From assembly GCA_023253235.1 (NCBI GenBank), contig JALRHE010000184.1:1-27311 (forward strand): 27,311 nt of DNA. The letters run 5' to 3'. Positions 16,316-24,347 of this stretch are shown piece by piece. Under the pieces are notes generated by a model. That model was not told the origin of the DNA. It saw only the letters and a program-made list of their open reading frames with translations, and ran no database searches. The stretch is from Steroidobacteraceae bacterium. GTDB taxonomy: Bacteria > Pseudomonadota > Gammaproteobacteria > Steroidobacterales > Steroidobacteraceae. Numbering within the stretch: the stretch's first letter is position 1; every line of letters starts with the position of its first letter. Both the position numbers and the translations under genes were made by a program.

Positions 16316-18364
16316 TTAGTGCACCGTCCAAGTCACGTTGAGTCCAACGCGACGGGGATCCGCCAGCTGCACATACAGCTTGTTCGGATAGTCCGGCGGC
16401 TCGTTACCAAAGAAAAAACCGCGTTGGGCATAGTCTTCATCTAGAGCATTGCGAGCCCACACATCGACCCGCCAACGCAAAGTCTCGTAGCCCGCGCGCA
16501 GATTGAGCAAGTTGTAGGACTGTGATCGTTCATCGTGACTGTCGCTGAAGTAGAACGCAGCGACATGCTGTAAATCGGCTCTCGCAAACCAACCGCGCTC
16601 GTGACGATATTCGGCGCTCAATGCCGCTTGTCGCGAGGGTGCATGCGCCTGCTCGCGACCCGCGAGGTCGCGATCAACCGTCGCATAATCCAGAAAGCGT
16701 GTACGCAAAACACCCACCGAAGCCGACAACTGCCAACGCGCCGACACTCGGCGACTGACGCTGGCTTCTAGGCCCGCATTCTCGCCACGCGCCGCATTGT
16801 CCGTGAGGTAAATGAACGATAGCGGATCGCCCGGATCGAGTTGGGCTGATGTGCTCACTTGTTGATCCGCACGTCGCATCAAAAACAGATTCGCTTCGAG
16901 GCGCCAAAGGCGATTCGGATCCTCCGCCTTGTAGCCGACTTCGATCGAGTTCAAGACCTCTTCCGAAAACTCCCGACGATCAGTCGGAATCACGGCGCCG
17001 ATGTTGAAACCTCCCGCCTTGTAGCCGCGCGCGAGCGATACGTATGCGCGTCGATGCGAATCGATTTGGTAGCTGAGTGATACGTTACCACCCCACATGC
17101 TCTCGCCCGGCGCCAGGTCAGTACCATCGGAATCGACATAATCCGAGTCGCGATGCTCGAAGCGTGCGCCGACCGTGAGGGTCCAGCGACTCGACAGCGC
17201 CTGATCGACAGAGCCGTAGAGCGCCGCGTGGCGAGCCCGATAATCGCTACGCAAGCTGCGATAGATCTCGCCGCCGTAAAGATCGAGCTGATCGTTGCTC
17301 TCGCGGATATCCAGACCATAGAGGCCGACAATCCATCCTCCGTCGTTCGATAACCAACGCAAGTCCTGACTGATGGTTTGACGATCTCGGAGGAATCGCG
17401 AGGTAAAGTCGTAGTTGGGATCAAAACCCCAGTCGCCGTCGAAGGAGTAGAGGATGTCTGCATCGACGAGTGCAGTGACGCTTCGAAACTCCACCGCCCC
17501 CTCACGCGCCAACTGTAGCGACATACCGTAAGAGCGCTGTCGATCACGACCAGGATCATCCGATCGAGTCCGTCGCGAGTTATCGATGGAAAACGCGTCG
17601 AAGCCGTTATCCTGATCGACCGCAAGCACAGACCAATCGGCTTGCCAGTGCGGTGCAAATCGATGCGTGCTGCGCCAGCGCAAGGTGTCCTCCGACAATC
17701 CGTTGGTATCGTCGCGAGCCAAGAATTCGTTATAGCGTGCGCCATCGGCACGATAACGCTGCGCGGCAACACGCCAGGCAGACTCCTTACCGAGTGCTCC
17801 TCCTGCGACGAGACCCAGTGACGCCACGCCCGCCTCGCCCCAACTGGCCTCCCAACGTTGCTGCTGCTCGTCTGTCGGCTTTTGACTACGTACGTGCAGC
17901 AAGCCCGCTAACGCATTGGCACCGAAGGTGGTTCCTTGAGGCCCCCGCAATACTTCGATTTGCTCGAGATCGAGCAGCGTCGCTGGCATACCGATACCCG
18001 AAAAGTCCATCCCATCGATCAAAAATCCAACCGACGGATTCGGCGCGCCTTGCCACTGATCCGTCTCGCCGATTCCACGTAGTTGAAAGTAACGGGGTCG
18101 GGAGCTGCCGGAAGCCCAGTTGAGGTTCGGCACGAGTGGCAGCACGTCTTGTAGATGTTGCAAGCCCGCCGCCTGCAACGTGCCTTGATCAAGGACCGTG
18201 ACGCTCGCGGGAACCTCCAGAGACGCCATCGGCCGCAACGTCGCGGTCACGATGACCTCTTCAAGAACCGGCTCGGACTCGGCCGCCGACACCGCTGCGA
18301 CGGGCGCGAGAACGACGAGAACAAAAAAGACCAACACAAAACGCGACAGACGAAATGGATACAC
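16316..18364 (-). CDS. TonB-dependent outer-membrane receptor, probable thiamine receptor
   Basis: Outer-membrane beta-barrel of 682 residues that would take up thiamine or its phosphates using TonB energy. It has a signal peptide (about 1-28, ending VAAVSAAE), a TonB-box-like EEVIVTAT, and a plug domain with QLRGIGETDQWQG, VGFLIDGMDF and LEQIEVLRGPQGTTFGANALAGLLHV. A long barrel follows with SLARGYKAGGFNIG and LLNLRAGYETLRWRVDVWARN. The C-terminus ends NVTWTVH, without the usual terminal aromatic residue. The GTG start at 18364 lies 5 nt after GGAGGG, which belongs to the TPP riboswitch; this fixes both the start and the regulation. First gene of the thiamine operon. Confidence 0.92.
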   Translation of the reverse strand: MYPFRLSRFVLVFFVLVVLAPVAAVSAAESEPVLEEVIVTATLRPMASLEVPASVTVLDQGTLQAAGLQHLQDVLPLVPNLNWASGSSRPRYFQLRGIGETDQWQGAPNPSVGFLIDGMDFSGIGMPATLLDLEQIEVLRGPQGTTFGANALAGLLHVRSQKPTDEQQQRWEASWGEAGVASLGLVAGGALGKESAWRVAAQRYRADGARYNEFLARDDTNGLSEDTLRWRSTHRFAPHWQADWSVLAVDQDNGFDAFSIDNSRRTRSDDPGRDRQRSYGMSLQLAREGAVEFRSVTALVDADILYSFDGDWGFDPNYDFTSRFLRDRQTISQDLRWLSNDGGWIVGLYGLDIRESNDQLDLYGGEIYRSLRSDYRARHAALYGSVDQALSSRWTLTVGARFEHRDSDYVDSDGTDLAPGESMWGGNVSLSYQIDSHRRAYVSLARGYKAGGFNIGAVIPTDRREFSEEVLNSIEVGYKAEDPNRLWRLEANLFLMRRADQQVSTSAQLDPGDPLSFIYLTDNAARGENAGLEASVSRRVSARWQLSASVGVLRTRFLDYATVDRDLAGREQAHAPSRQAALSAEYRHERGWFARADLQHVAAFYFSDSHDERSQSYNLLNLRAGYETLRWRVDVWARNALDEDYAQRGFFFGNEPPDYPNKLYVQLADPRRVGLNVTWTVH

Positions 18365-18365
18365 C

Positions 18366-18450
18366 TGCTCCCTCCGCCGGTACTAACCGGATCAGGTTCA
18401 ACGGGTTCGCCGCCCCATGCGACGTCTCAGGCCCAAAGGCCACCCCAAGG
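18366..18450 (-). promoter_or_regulatory. TPP riboswitch (THI element)
   Basis: Read on the minus strand from 18450, the conserved blocks appear in order: TTGGGGTGGCC, GGCCTGAGACG, GAACCCGTTGAACCTGATC, CGGTTAGTACCGGCGGAGGGA. These are the pyrimidine- and pyrophosphate-sensing helices of the TPP aptamer, with the CTGAGA and CCTGATC signatures intact. The closing 3' strand GGAGGG (18375-18370) is also the Shine-Dalgarno of the receptor gene, 5 nt from its GTG. TPP binding should therefore hide the ribosome site: translational repression with no separate terminator visible. Confidence 0.95.
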
Positions 18451-18459
18451 TAAGCGGTT

Positions 18460-18487
18460 ATTTTGCTTGAAAATCAGCCAGTTGCAA
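18460..18487 (-). promoter_or_regulatory. Possible promoter of the thiamine operon
   Basis: On the minus strand TTGCAA (18487-18482) and CAAAAT (18465-18460) are spaced by 16 bp, four of six consensus bases each. Initiation would fall near 18453, directly before the riboswitch aptamer, which is the expected geometry. The match is modest. Confidence 0.35.
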
Positions 18488-18573
18488 GTGCTGGATGCAG
18501 TCGGCGACCGACTTGCCTACAATCGCGCCCCTTGCGTCAGCCAATGGGGCCCTCGCCCGATGGGAGGCAGATC

Positions 18574-19482
18574 ATGTCGAGAACCGTACAGGTCTTTCAG
18601 GTCGACGCGTTCACGCGGCAACTTTTCACCGGTAACCCTGCAGGTGTCGTGCTTGGCGCCGAGGTATTGAGCGACGAGGAGATGCTTGCCATCGCCCGCG
18701 AGCTCAACAACGGTGACACCGCGTTCGTACTGCCGCCCGAGAGTGACGATCACGATCTGCGCGTGCGATTTTTCACACCTCGCACCGAATCCGCCTTCGT
18801 CGGTCACGCCACCATCGCGACCCACTACGTTCTCTCGCGTGATGCCGCACCACATCCGGGACGAGCTCGTCAAAAGCAGAAAGCCGGACGGGTCGACGTC
18901 GAAATCCGCGGCTCAGGCGCAGACCGCCGTATCGCCGTTCGACAGCCCGCGCCCCCGTTAGGTCGTGAGCTGAATGAACGTGAGCGACTTGCCGTGCTCG
19001 ATGCCCTCGCACTCTCGAGTGCCGATCTCGATCCGCGCTGCGAGATGCGTATCGTCGGTGGCGCGGGCAATCGACTGCTCATCGGCGTGCGCGGCACTCA
19101 GCAATTGAAGCAGATGAAACCGGACTTTGGCCGTCTGACGACGCTCTCGGCACAGCTCGGCGCATCGGGACACTTCGTGTTCACGACCGAATCGGGGCAA
19201 GCGGACTGCCTCACGCTGTCACGCATGTTTTGTCCGGCTATCGGCATTCCCGAAGATCCGGTCAGTGGTAACGCACACGGACTGCTCGGCGCTTACCTCT
19301 TGCACCACGGACTTCTGGAGCGCAACGGCGATAAAGTCGAGTTCTCAGGCGCTCAAGGCCAATTTCAAAACCGCCCTGGTCGAGTCGACGTTGAGTTGGA
19401 GTTCGAGGATGGTCGTCTCGCGGGCGTGTGGATCGTGGGCAGTGCGGCGATGGTCTTTGAAACCACCATCACTCTGCCCTGA
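18574..19482 (+). CDS. PhzF-family epimerase/isomerase (YddE-like)
   Basis: Cytosolic protein of 302 residues with the two-domain diaminopimelate-epimerase-like fold. Motifs follow E. coli YddE closely: VFQVDAFTRQLFTGNPAGVV, SAFVGHATIATHYVL, MFCPAIGIPEDPVSGNAHG and GAYLLHHGLL. The catalytic Glu of PhzF, normally in SETxF, is replaced by Asp48 in NNGDTAFVLPP, and the Cys of the CGHAT motif is Val76. The true substrate is unknown for most of the family. The ATG at 18574 is chosen for its excellent GGGAGG Shine-Dalgarno 6 nt upstream. The gene is divergent from the thiamine operon, with no visible functional link. Confidence 0.93.
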   Translation: MSRTVQVFQVDAFTRQLFTGNPAGVVLGAEVLSDEEMLAIARELNNGDTAFVLPPESDDHDLRVRFFTPRTESAFVGHATIATHYVLSRDAAPHPGRARQKQKAGRVDVEIRGSGADRRIAVRQPAPPLGRELNERERLAVLDALALSSADLDPRCEMRIVGGAGNRLLIGVRGTQQLKQMKPDFGRLTTLSAQLGASGHFVFTTESGQADCLTLSRMFCPAIGIPEDPVSGNAHGLLGAYLLHHGLLERNGDKVEFSGAQGQFQNRPGRVDVELEFEDGRLAGVWIVGSAAMVFETTITLP

Positions 19483-19510
19483 CGTTCAACGAATGACGGA
19501 ATCTAGCAAT

Positions 19511-19529
19511 CGAGCGTAGCCTCGTTTTT
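19511..19529 (+). terminator. Weak intrinsic terminator after the phzF-like gene
   Basis: CGAG (19511-19514) pairs with CTCG (19521-19524) around a 6-nt loop and is followed by five T residues. The four-pair stem is short, so termination may be partial. It lies just before the Shine-Dalgarno of the next gene. Confidence 0.3.
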
Positions 19530-19550
19530 CACCGCTCAGGAGACCACGAC

Positions 19551-20153
19551 ATGAGAAACTCACTCTTGCTGGCAATCGGACTCTGCGTTGTATCGATGGC
19601 ACCACTGGCTGCGGCCTCGCCGTTGTGCGCAACGAGCGAACAACGATCCCTTATCCAAGCGGCGATGGCTGATCCGGCTAAACCCGCACCCTACCGAGTC
19701 GCGGCGAAACTCTCGTTGCCGGAGGCAACCGTCCAGAGCGCGTTGGCGCCGGCGAGTTACGGAGTCGATGCGAGCGTTTTCCGCAGTGTCTGGACCAGCC
19801 TCACGGCATGGGACGAAGCTGTCACTGTCGTCATGAAAGGCGGCCATATCTTTGAAACACATGGCCGTATACCCGAGGGAGAACCCTCGAAGCGCAGTCA
19901 ATTCTTCAATCTGAAATCGGAAGCCGAGGGCATGCATGGCCATTTGCGTCCTGACCAGCTGTCGGCAATCTACGTAATGGAACTCGCCATCGGCGACGAA
20001 ACGCAGCGTGGTGTGTTGTTCTACGACAAGCAGGGTGACATCGCTTTCGGCGTTTATCTGCCCGGTGAGGGACACACGCCGACAACGGCGACGCTGCAGC
20101 AGTTTGCGGCAACGCGCAGTTTGATCGAGAAGCAGCCGGCGCTCTGCCGCTAA
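19551..20153 (+). CDS. Exported ChuX/HutX-like heme-handling protein
   Basis: A 200-residue protein whose core matches the ChuX/HutX heme-utilisation family. AKLSLPEATVQSALAP resembles the N-terminal segment, and AVTVVMKGGHIFETHGRIPEG, QFFNLKSEAEGMHGHLRPDQLSAIYVME and GVLFYDKQGDIAFGVYLPG follow the family order. Family members are normally cytoplasmic heme carriers, but this one starts with a clear signal peptide (about 1-22, LLLAIGLCVVSMAPLAAAS), so it should act in the periplasm. Cys26 and Cys199 of the mature protein could form a disulfide. AGGAG at 19538-19542 precedes the ATG. No heme oxygenase, hemin receptor or ABC transporter gene is adjacent. Heme binding is inferred. Confidence 0.75.
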   Translation: MRNSLLLAIGLCVVSMAPLAAASPLCATSEQRSLIQAAMADPAKPAPYRVAAKLSLPEATVQSALAPASYGVDASVFRSVWTSLTAWDEAVTVVMKGGHIFETHGRIPEGEPSKRSQFFNLKSEAEGMHGHLRPDQLSAIYVMELAIGDETQRGVLFYDKQGDIAFGVYLPGEGHTPTTATLQQFAATRSLIEKQPALCR

Positions 20154-20168
20154 GTCGCAGCGCCTAGC

Positions 20169-21167
20169 TCAGCGCAGTATCTCGTCGACGATCGAGTCGA
20201 CACCGTAACGAACCGGGTCCGATGCGGGCAGACTGAAACGCTGCGCGAGTTCGCTCAGCAAACGGCGCGCCGCGTCATCGGCCAGCGCTGAAGTGTTGAT
20301 CGCCATGCCGACAAAACGAGCGGCGGGATTCATCATTCGCGCACAGCGCAAATGCAACTCGAAGCAGTCCTCTAGCGTCGGGACAGGCCAGTGCGGCAAA
20401 CCGCGCAGGTGTTGGCGGGTTGGCTCATGACACATGACCAACGCATCGGGCGTCGCGCCATGCAGTAATCCGAGACTGACTCCCGAGTATGACGGGTGAA
20501 AGAGCGACCCCTGCCCCTCGATCAGATCCCAGTGATCAGGCGTATTCGCTGGACAGAGCTGCTCGACGGAACCGGCGACGAAATCCGACACCACCGCGTC
20601 GACTGGAACACCGCCGCCCGCGATCATGATGCCGGTCTGTCCGGTCGCGCGAAAATCAGCCGGCACACCTCGGTCGCGCAACGCGCGCTCCAAAGCCAGC
20701 GTCGTGTACATCTTGCCAACCGAACAGTCGGTGCCGACGGCGAGTAGACGGCGCCCGCTGCGAGGCAACGCGTTGGCGATCGGGTATTGCGCGGGTTCCC
20801 GCACTTCGATGATGCGAGCGCCGGATCGCGCTGCAGCCTCGCGAATGGGGGCGATACTCCCAAGACGGGTATGCAGACCGTTACAAAGGTCGTAACCAAG
20901 TTCCAGCGCACGCACGAGCACCGAAATCCAGCTCTCGGCAATGGTGCCGCCTCGATTCGCCACCCCGATGAGCAGGGTACGCGCACCGCGACGACGCCCT
21001 TCCTCCAAGTCGATTTCATCGATAGGCAACTTGGGAACACAACCGGGCAAACGCAACTGACCGACGCACTCCTCGGGCCGCCATTGCCACACGCCGATCG
21101 CGGTCTTGGCGGCAAGATCATCGTGAGCATCACCGAGGAACAGCAAATACGGCTTGTGGATGATCAT
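20169..21167 (-). CDS. dgcN: DUF1611 (DgcN-family) P-loop protein
   Basis: Cytosolic protein of 332 residues with an N-terminal Rossmann-like domain and a C-terminal P-loop domain. The Walker A-like motif is GTDCSVGK (145-152), followed by FRATGQTGIMIAGGGVPVDAVVSDFVAG and IEGQGSLFHPSYSGVSLGLLHG, the DUF1611 signature. Family members called DgcN have been linked to D-glutamate catabolism as N-acetyltransferases, usually beside the epimerase-like DgcA, which is not seen here. As the last gene of an operon with murein-degrading enzymes, a role in using D-Glu from peptide stems is attractive but inferred. The ATG at 21167 overlaps the previous stop (ATGA) and has GGAGG 7-8 nt upstream; a start at 21209 is less likely. 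Confidence 0.85.
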   Translation of the reverse strand: MIIHKPYLLFLGDAHDDLAAKTAIGVWQWRPEECVGQLRLPGCVPKLPIDEIDLEEGRRRGARTLLIGVANRGGTIAESWISVLVRALELGYDLCNGLHTRLGSIAPIREAAARSGARIIEVREPAQYPIANALPRSGRRLLAVGTDCSVGKMYTTLALERALRDRGVPADFRATGQTGIMIAGGGVPVDAVVSDFVAGSVEQLCPANTPDHWDLIEGQGSLFHPSYSGVSLGLLHGATPDALVMCHEPTRQHLRGLPHWPVPTLEDCFELHLRCARMMNPAARFVGMAINTSALADDAARRLLSELAQRFSLPASDPVRYGVDSIVDEILR

Positions 21168-22066
21168 CGCAACGCCTCCGTCAACACGAGCGATACGTCG
21201 GCAATCCATTTTTGAGCCGCGTTATCGGGCGAGTAGTCTATCTGCGGCAGACCATCGATCGTAATGGCAATCGCCACGCGCCCGTGAGGGGTATAGACGA
21301 TCCCGACATCACTACGCAGCGCATCGAGTGAGCCCGACTTGCTCGCCACCCGAAACTGATCGATTTTGCGTCCAATTCCATCCTTGTATTGCTGCCGCTC
21401 GAGCATCTGCAGAACGAGTCGCGAGGAATCGCCGTCGACCACTTTCCCCTGCTCGAGCAACTCCAACAAGCGAACCATCTCTCGCGGCGTCGAGACACCG
21501 ATACCGAAACGTTGGTTCTCGGGACGACCGCCTTCGCGCGTCCACCCCTGTGCCGGCTTGAGCTGATTCCCATCCCCTCGAATCTTGCGCATCACTCGAG
21601 TCCGCTCGAAACCGAGTGACGCCAAATATTCGTTCACTGGATCGCCACCGACTCGATCGAGGATGAGATTGGTGGCCGTGTTGTCACTGACTATGATCAT
21701 CAGCATCGTCGCATCGCGCAGCGAGATCGACTCACCGTCGCTGAAATCCGCGAGTACGCCCGACCCCGAGACCTTGTCTTCGGCGCGAATGGTCAACCGA
21801 TCAGACCAAGCGTATTTACCATCGGCCACGAACTGGGCGACCGCACAAGCGATCGGTAATTTGATCGTACTGGCGGTACGTACCGGCTCGTCCGCATCGA
21901 TGGCGACGTCACGCCCTGAGTCGAGGTTGCGCGCGTAGAGCGAGACTCGCCCATCGATCTGCTTGGACATCTCACGCACACGCGCTTCAAGCTCCTCGGC
22001 AGACGCCGGGACCGAACAAACACCCAAGACCAACAGGACCGCGGTAACGATCGACCGGACCTTCAT
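21164..22066 (-). CDS. Class A beta-lactamase-like exported serine hydrolase
   Basis: Periplasmic protein of 300 residues with a signal peptide (1-23, VLLVLGVCSVPASA). It carries the penicillin-recognising motifs: Ser66-x-x-Lys69 in RTASTIKLPIA, Ser127-Asp128-Asn129 in IIVSDNTATNLI, and Lys233-Ser-Gly in VASKSGSLDALRSDVG. These place it in the class A (Beta-lactamase2) group. The omega-loop ExxxN motif that carries the deacylating Glu in true class A beta-lactamases is not evident; the region reads TREGGRPENQRFGIGVSTP. It may therefore be a peptidase or esterase rather than a resistance enzyme, which suits its operon. The ATG overlaps the symporter stop (ATGA) and its own stop overlaps the dgcN start. 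Confidence 0.88.
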   Translation of the reverse strand: MKVRSIVTAVLLVLGVCSVPASAEELEARVREMSKQIDGRVSLYARNLDSGRDVAIDADEPVRTASTIKLPIACAVAQFVADGKYAWSDRLTIRAEDKVSGSGVLADFSDGESISLRDATMLMIIVSDNTATNLILDRVGGDPVNEYLASLGFERTRVMRKIRGDGNQLKPAQGWTREGGRPENQRFGIGVSTPREMVRLLELLEQGKVVDGDSSRLVLQMLERQQYKDGIGRKIDQFRVASKSGSLDALRSDVGIVYTPHGRVAIAITIDGLPQIDYSPDNAAQKWIADVSLVLTEALR

Positions 22067-23559
22067 GTCGTGCTCCGAGGCTGCGTATCGTGAGACTTGC
22101 CGATCGGCAGCAACGCAACGCCGAGACACAAGCCTAAACCCAGCGGAAACAACCACGGGAATGCGACCAACTTACCGCTGTCAACCAAACCGAATATCGA
22201 TGCATTGTCGATCACGAGCACCCCGACGATCGATGCCACGACGCCGAGTGCCGGTTGACGGATGTAACGCTTGGGAATGAACAAAGCCATCAAGAACAAG
22301 CCCAGCATCGACCCATAGGTATAGGCCGTCATGGCGAATGCGAGTGGAATGAGTCGCTCGTCGGTTCCGCCGAGCATGATGGCAAATCCACCGAGCGCGA
22401 CACCCCAGAACGCGACGAGAAGACGTGATAGCCACACAGCATCAGCATCGGCCAGAGTCCCTCGGCGATGCCCATCATGGAACATCGTGAGACTGGTCTC
22501 GGCTAATGCCGACAAGACCGGGCTCGACATGGCAGCGGCAAAGAGTGCAGCCACCATGAAGCCGCGTAATCCACTCGGCAACTCGGAAAGAATGAACGCA
22601 GGAAAAATCCGATCGGTATTCTCAGCCACCATTCCGGCGAAAGCGGGGTCTATCGCCTCGCGACCGTAAAAACCCCACAGCGACACACCCACCAACAGAA
22701 ACAGTACGACTACTCCCTCACCAATGTTGCTGGCATAGAGCGCGCGGCGAGCCTCGGTCACAGATCGACAACACAACATGCGTTGCGTGTTCAACTGATC
22801 GGTACCGTAGGCCGCCAGATTCTGAAATGGCATTGCGAAGACGCCGGCCCAGAACGTGAAGCTCACGAGCGGATCGGTCGAAAAGTCGAAGATGCGGGTT
22901 TTTCCAGCGTCATCCGCTGCACTCATCAGCGTGCTGAACCCACCCGGATACTCTGCAGCGACATACCAAACGGCAATCAAACCACCCGCGATCAACATGA
23001 TGAACTGGACGACATCGGTCCACACGACGGCCCTTACGCCGCCGAGCCAAGTGCTGACCACGGCCACACCGACACTCAGCATCACGCACCACGTGAAATC
23101 GAGGCCCGTCAGCAGCTCCAGAACCAGCGAGACCGCAAAGATGCGCACGCCTTGCCCCAGAATGGCCCCGACGAAGAACAGCAACGCCGACAACTGACCG
23201 AAGCGCGAGCCCAGCCGATCGCGGATGTAATCGTAGGGACTGGCATACGAGCCTGCGTAAAGCTTGGGCATGATCCAGTGACCGAAGATCCACTTCGAGA
23301 TGAACCCGGCGACACAGAACTGCAGATAGCGGAAATCCCCGCCGTCGGCGAATACCAACGCAGGGACACCGATGAAGGTCACGCCACTGACAGTTGTAGA
23401 GATGATCGACGCCGACACGGCATACCAAGGCAAACTACGCGAGCCGAGGAAGTACTCGTGAACGTTGGATTGGCGACCGCTCAGGCGATGCCCAATCAAA
23501 GTGACGAGCGCGAAGTAAGCGCCCACCACCAACCAATCGAGGATGCCGAAATACGTCAT
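22063..23559 (-). CDS. Sodium:solute symporter (SSS family)
   Basis: Inner-membrane Na+-coupled transporter of 498 residues with about 13 hydrophobic segments. Family features include FALVTLIGHRLSGRQSNVHEYFLGSRSLPWYAVSASIISTTVSGVTFIGVP at the start, STWLGGVRAVVWTDVVQFIMLIAGG in the middle, and AAYGTDQLNTQRMLCCRSVTEARRALYAS. The early helix with Ser/Thr residues near SIISTTVSG belongs to the sodium-site region. The substrate is not readable from sequence; neighbours suggest a murein-derived sugar, muropeptide or amino acid. The start overlaps the oxygenase stop (ATGA) and the stop overlaps the next start. Confidence 0.93.
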   Translation of the reverse strand: MTYFGILDWLVVGAYFALVTLIGHRLSGRQSNVHEYFLGSRSLPWYAVSASIISTTVSGVTFIGVPALVFADGGDFRYLQFCVAGFISKWIFGHWIMPKLYAGSYASPYDYIRDRLGSRFGQLSALLFFVGAILGQGVRIFAVSLVLELLTGLDFTWCVMLSVGVAVVSTWLGGVRAVVWTDVVQFIMLIAGGLIAVWYVAAEYPGGFSTLMSAADDAGKTRIFDFSTDPLVSFTFWAGVFAMPFQNLAAYGTDQLNTQRMLCCRSVTEARRALYASNIGEGVVVLFLLVGVSLWGFYGREAIDPAFAGMVAENTDRIFPAFILSELPSGLRGFMVAALFAAAMSSPVLSALAETSLTMFHDGHRRGTLADADAVWLSRLLVAFWGVALGGFAIMLGGTDERLIPLAFAMTAYTYGSMLGLFLMALFIPKRYIRQPALGVVASIVGVLVIDNASIFGLVDSGKLVAFPWLFPLGLGLCLGVALLPIGKSHDTQPRSTT

Positions 23560-24347
23560 ACGCGCGGCAATCTGCGGCCAGACCCCTCACCCGGATAAAC
23601 GCGTCCGTTGGCGCCCGGGTAGGCATAGCCGTTGATCAGCACGCGACGCGAAAACTGTGATTCGTTCGATGTGCTGCCATGCACAGCATAGGGACCGAAA
23701 AAAAGCACTGAGCCACTCTCTCCGGTGACCGTGATTGCCGCCGACTCGTCGAACTGCGCAGCCTCCGCTGCAGGATCCATCGGGGTGCCGTAGTCGTAGT
23801 GCGAGGAGAAGATGCGTCCCTCGGCATCACCCCGAACCGATTCGCGCGGAATGAACTTGAGCGGCCCGTTTTTCTCCGTCATGTCGTCGATCAGCGTGAT
23901 CGTCTGCACATAGGAGCCCCGACCGTTCAAATCCTTCCAGGTGCCAGGGCCCTTATCGCGGTGCTGAATATCCTGGTGCCAATCGAATGAGACGCCATCA
24001 CCGGGCATCTTGAAGTGCGCCTGACATAGCAACTGCTCGCAATGATCACTGCCGAGTAACTGCAGAGCAGGCTCAACCAATCGGCTATCAGCCGACAAAT
24101 CCAGCAACGTGGACTCCGCTCCACCAGCCCAAACCACTCGCTTGACGATCACCTCACCCTGCGGCGGAGCTTCCAAGACGAAATACGCACCGGCGTGATT
24201 TTGGGTCGTGCGCAATTGCTGTGCTGTGACATACAAACGCTCGAAGGCCTCACGGGCACGACTCATCTCGCTCGAGGAGAACAGCGCGGGAACCACCACC
24301 CAGCCGCGATCGAAGAATGCTGCAACCTGTTCAGCCGACAATTTCAT
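23556..24347 (-). CDS. Phytanoyl-CoA dioxygenase (PhyH) family oxygenase
   Basis: Fe(II)/2-oxoglutarate-dependent oxygenase of 263 residues. The iron triad is intact: His124 and Asp126 in FDWHQDIQHRD and His223 in YAVHGSTSNES; Arg234 or Arg235 (FSRRVLINGY) would bind 2-oxoglutarate. The family hydroxylates widely different small molecules, and the phytanoyl name says nothing of the substrate. Its place between a murein hydrolase and a symporter suggests it modifies a taken-up or released compound, possibly an N-acyl amino acid or sugar derivative; this is speculative. I chose ATG 24347 because it overlaps the upstream stop (ATGA) and begins the family sequence KLSAEQVAAFFDRGWVVVP. A start at 24401 would add 18 unconserved residues. 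Confidence 0.9.
   Translation of the reverse strand: MKLSAEQVAAFFDRGWVVVPALFSSSEMSRAREAFERLYVTAQQLRTTQNHAGAYFVLEAPPQGEVIVKRVVWAGGAESTLLDLSADSRLVEPALQLLGSDHCEQLLCQAHFKMPGDGVSFDWHQDIQHRDKGPGTWKDLNGRGSYVQTITLIDDMTEKNGPLKFIPRESVRGDAEGRIFSSHYDYGTPMDPAAEAAQFDESAAITVTGESGSVLFFGPYAVHGSTSNESQFSRRVLINGYAYPGANGRVYPGEGSGRRLPRV

Noticed and set aside
16990..17772. Open frame of 260 codons inside the TonB receptor gene
   Set aside because: Alternate frame of a clear receptor; no recognisable protein features.
21164..22066. Antibiotic-resistance beta-lactamase
   Set aside because: Active-site motifs are shared with many cell-wall hydrolases, the deacylation motif is not evident, and the gene is embedded in a catabolic operon.
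22783..23598. Open frame of 271 codons opposite the symporter gene
   Set aside because: Composition is that of a high-GC antisense shadow (many Arg, His, Asp), with no ribosome site or domain.
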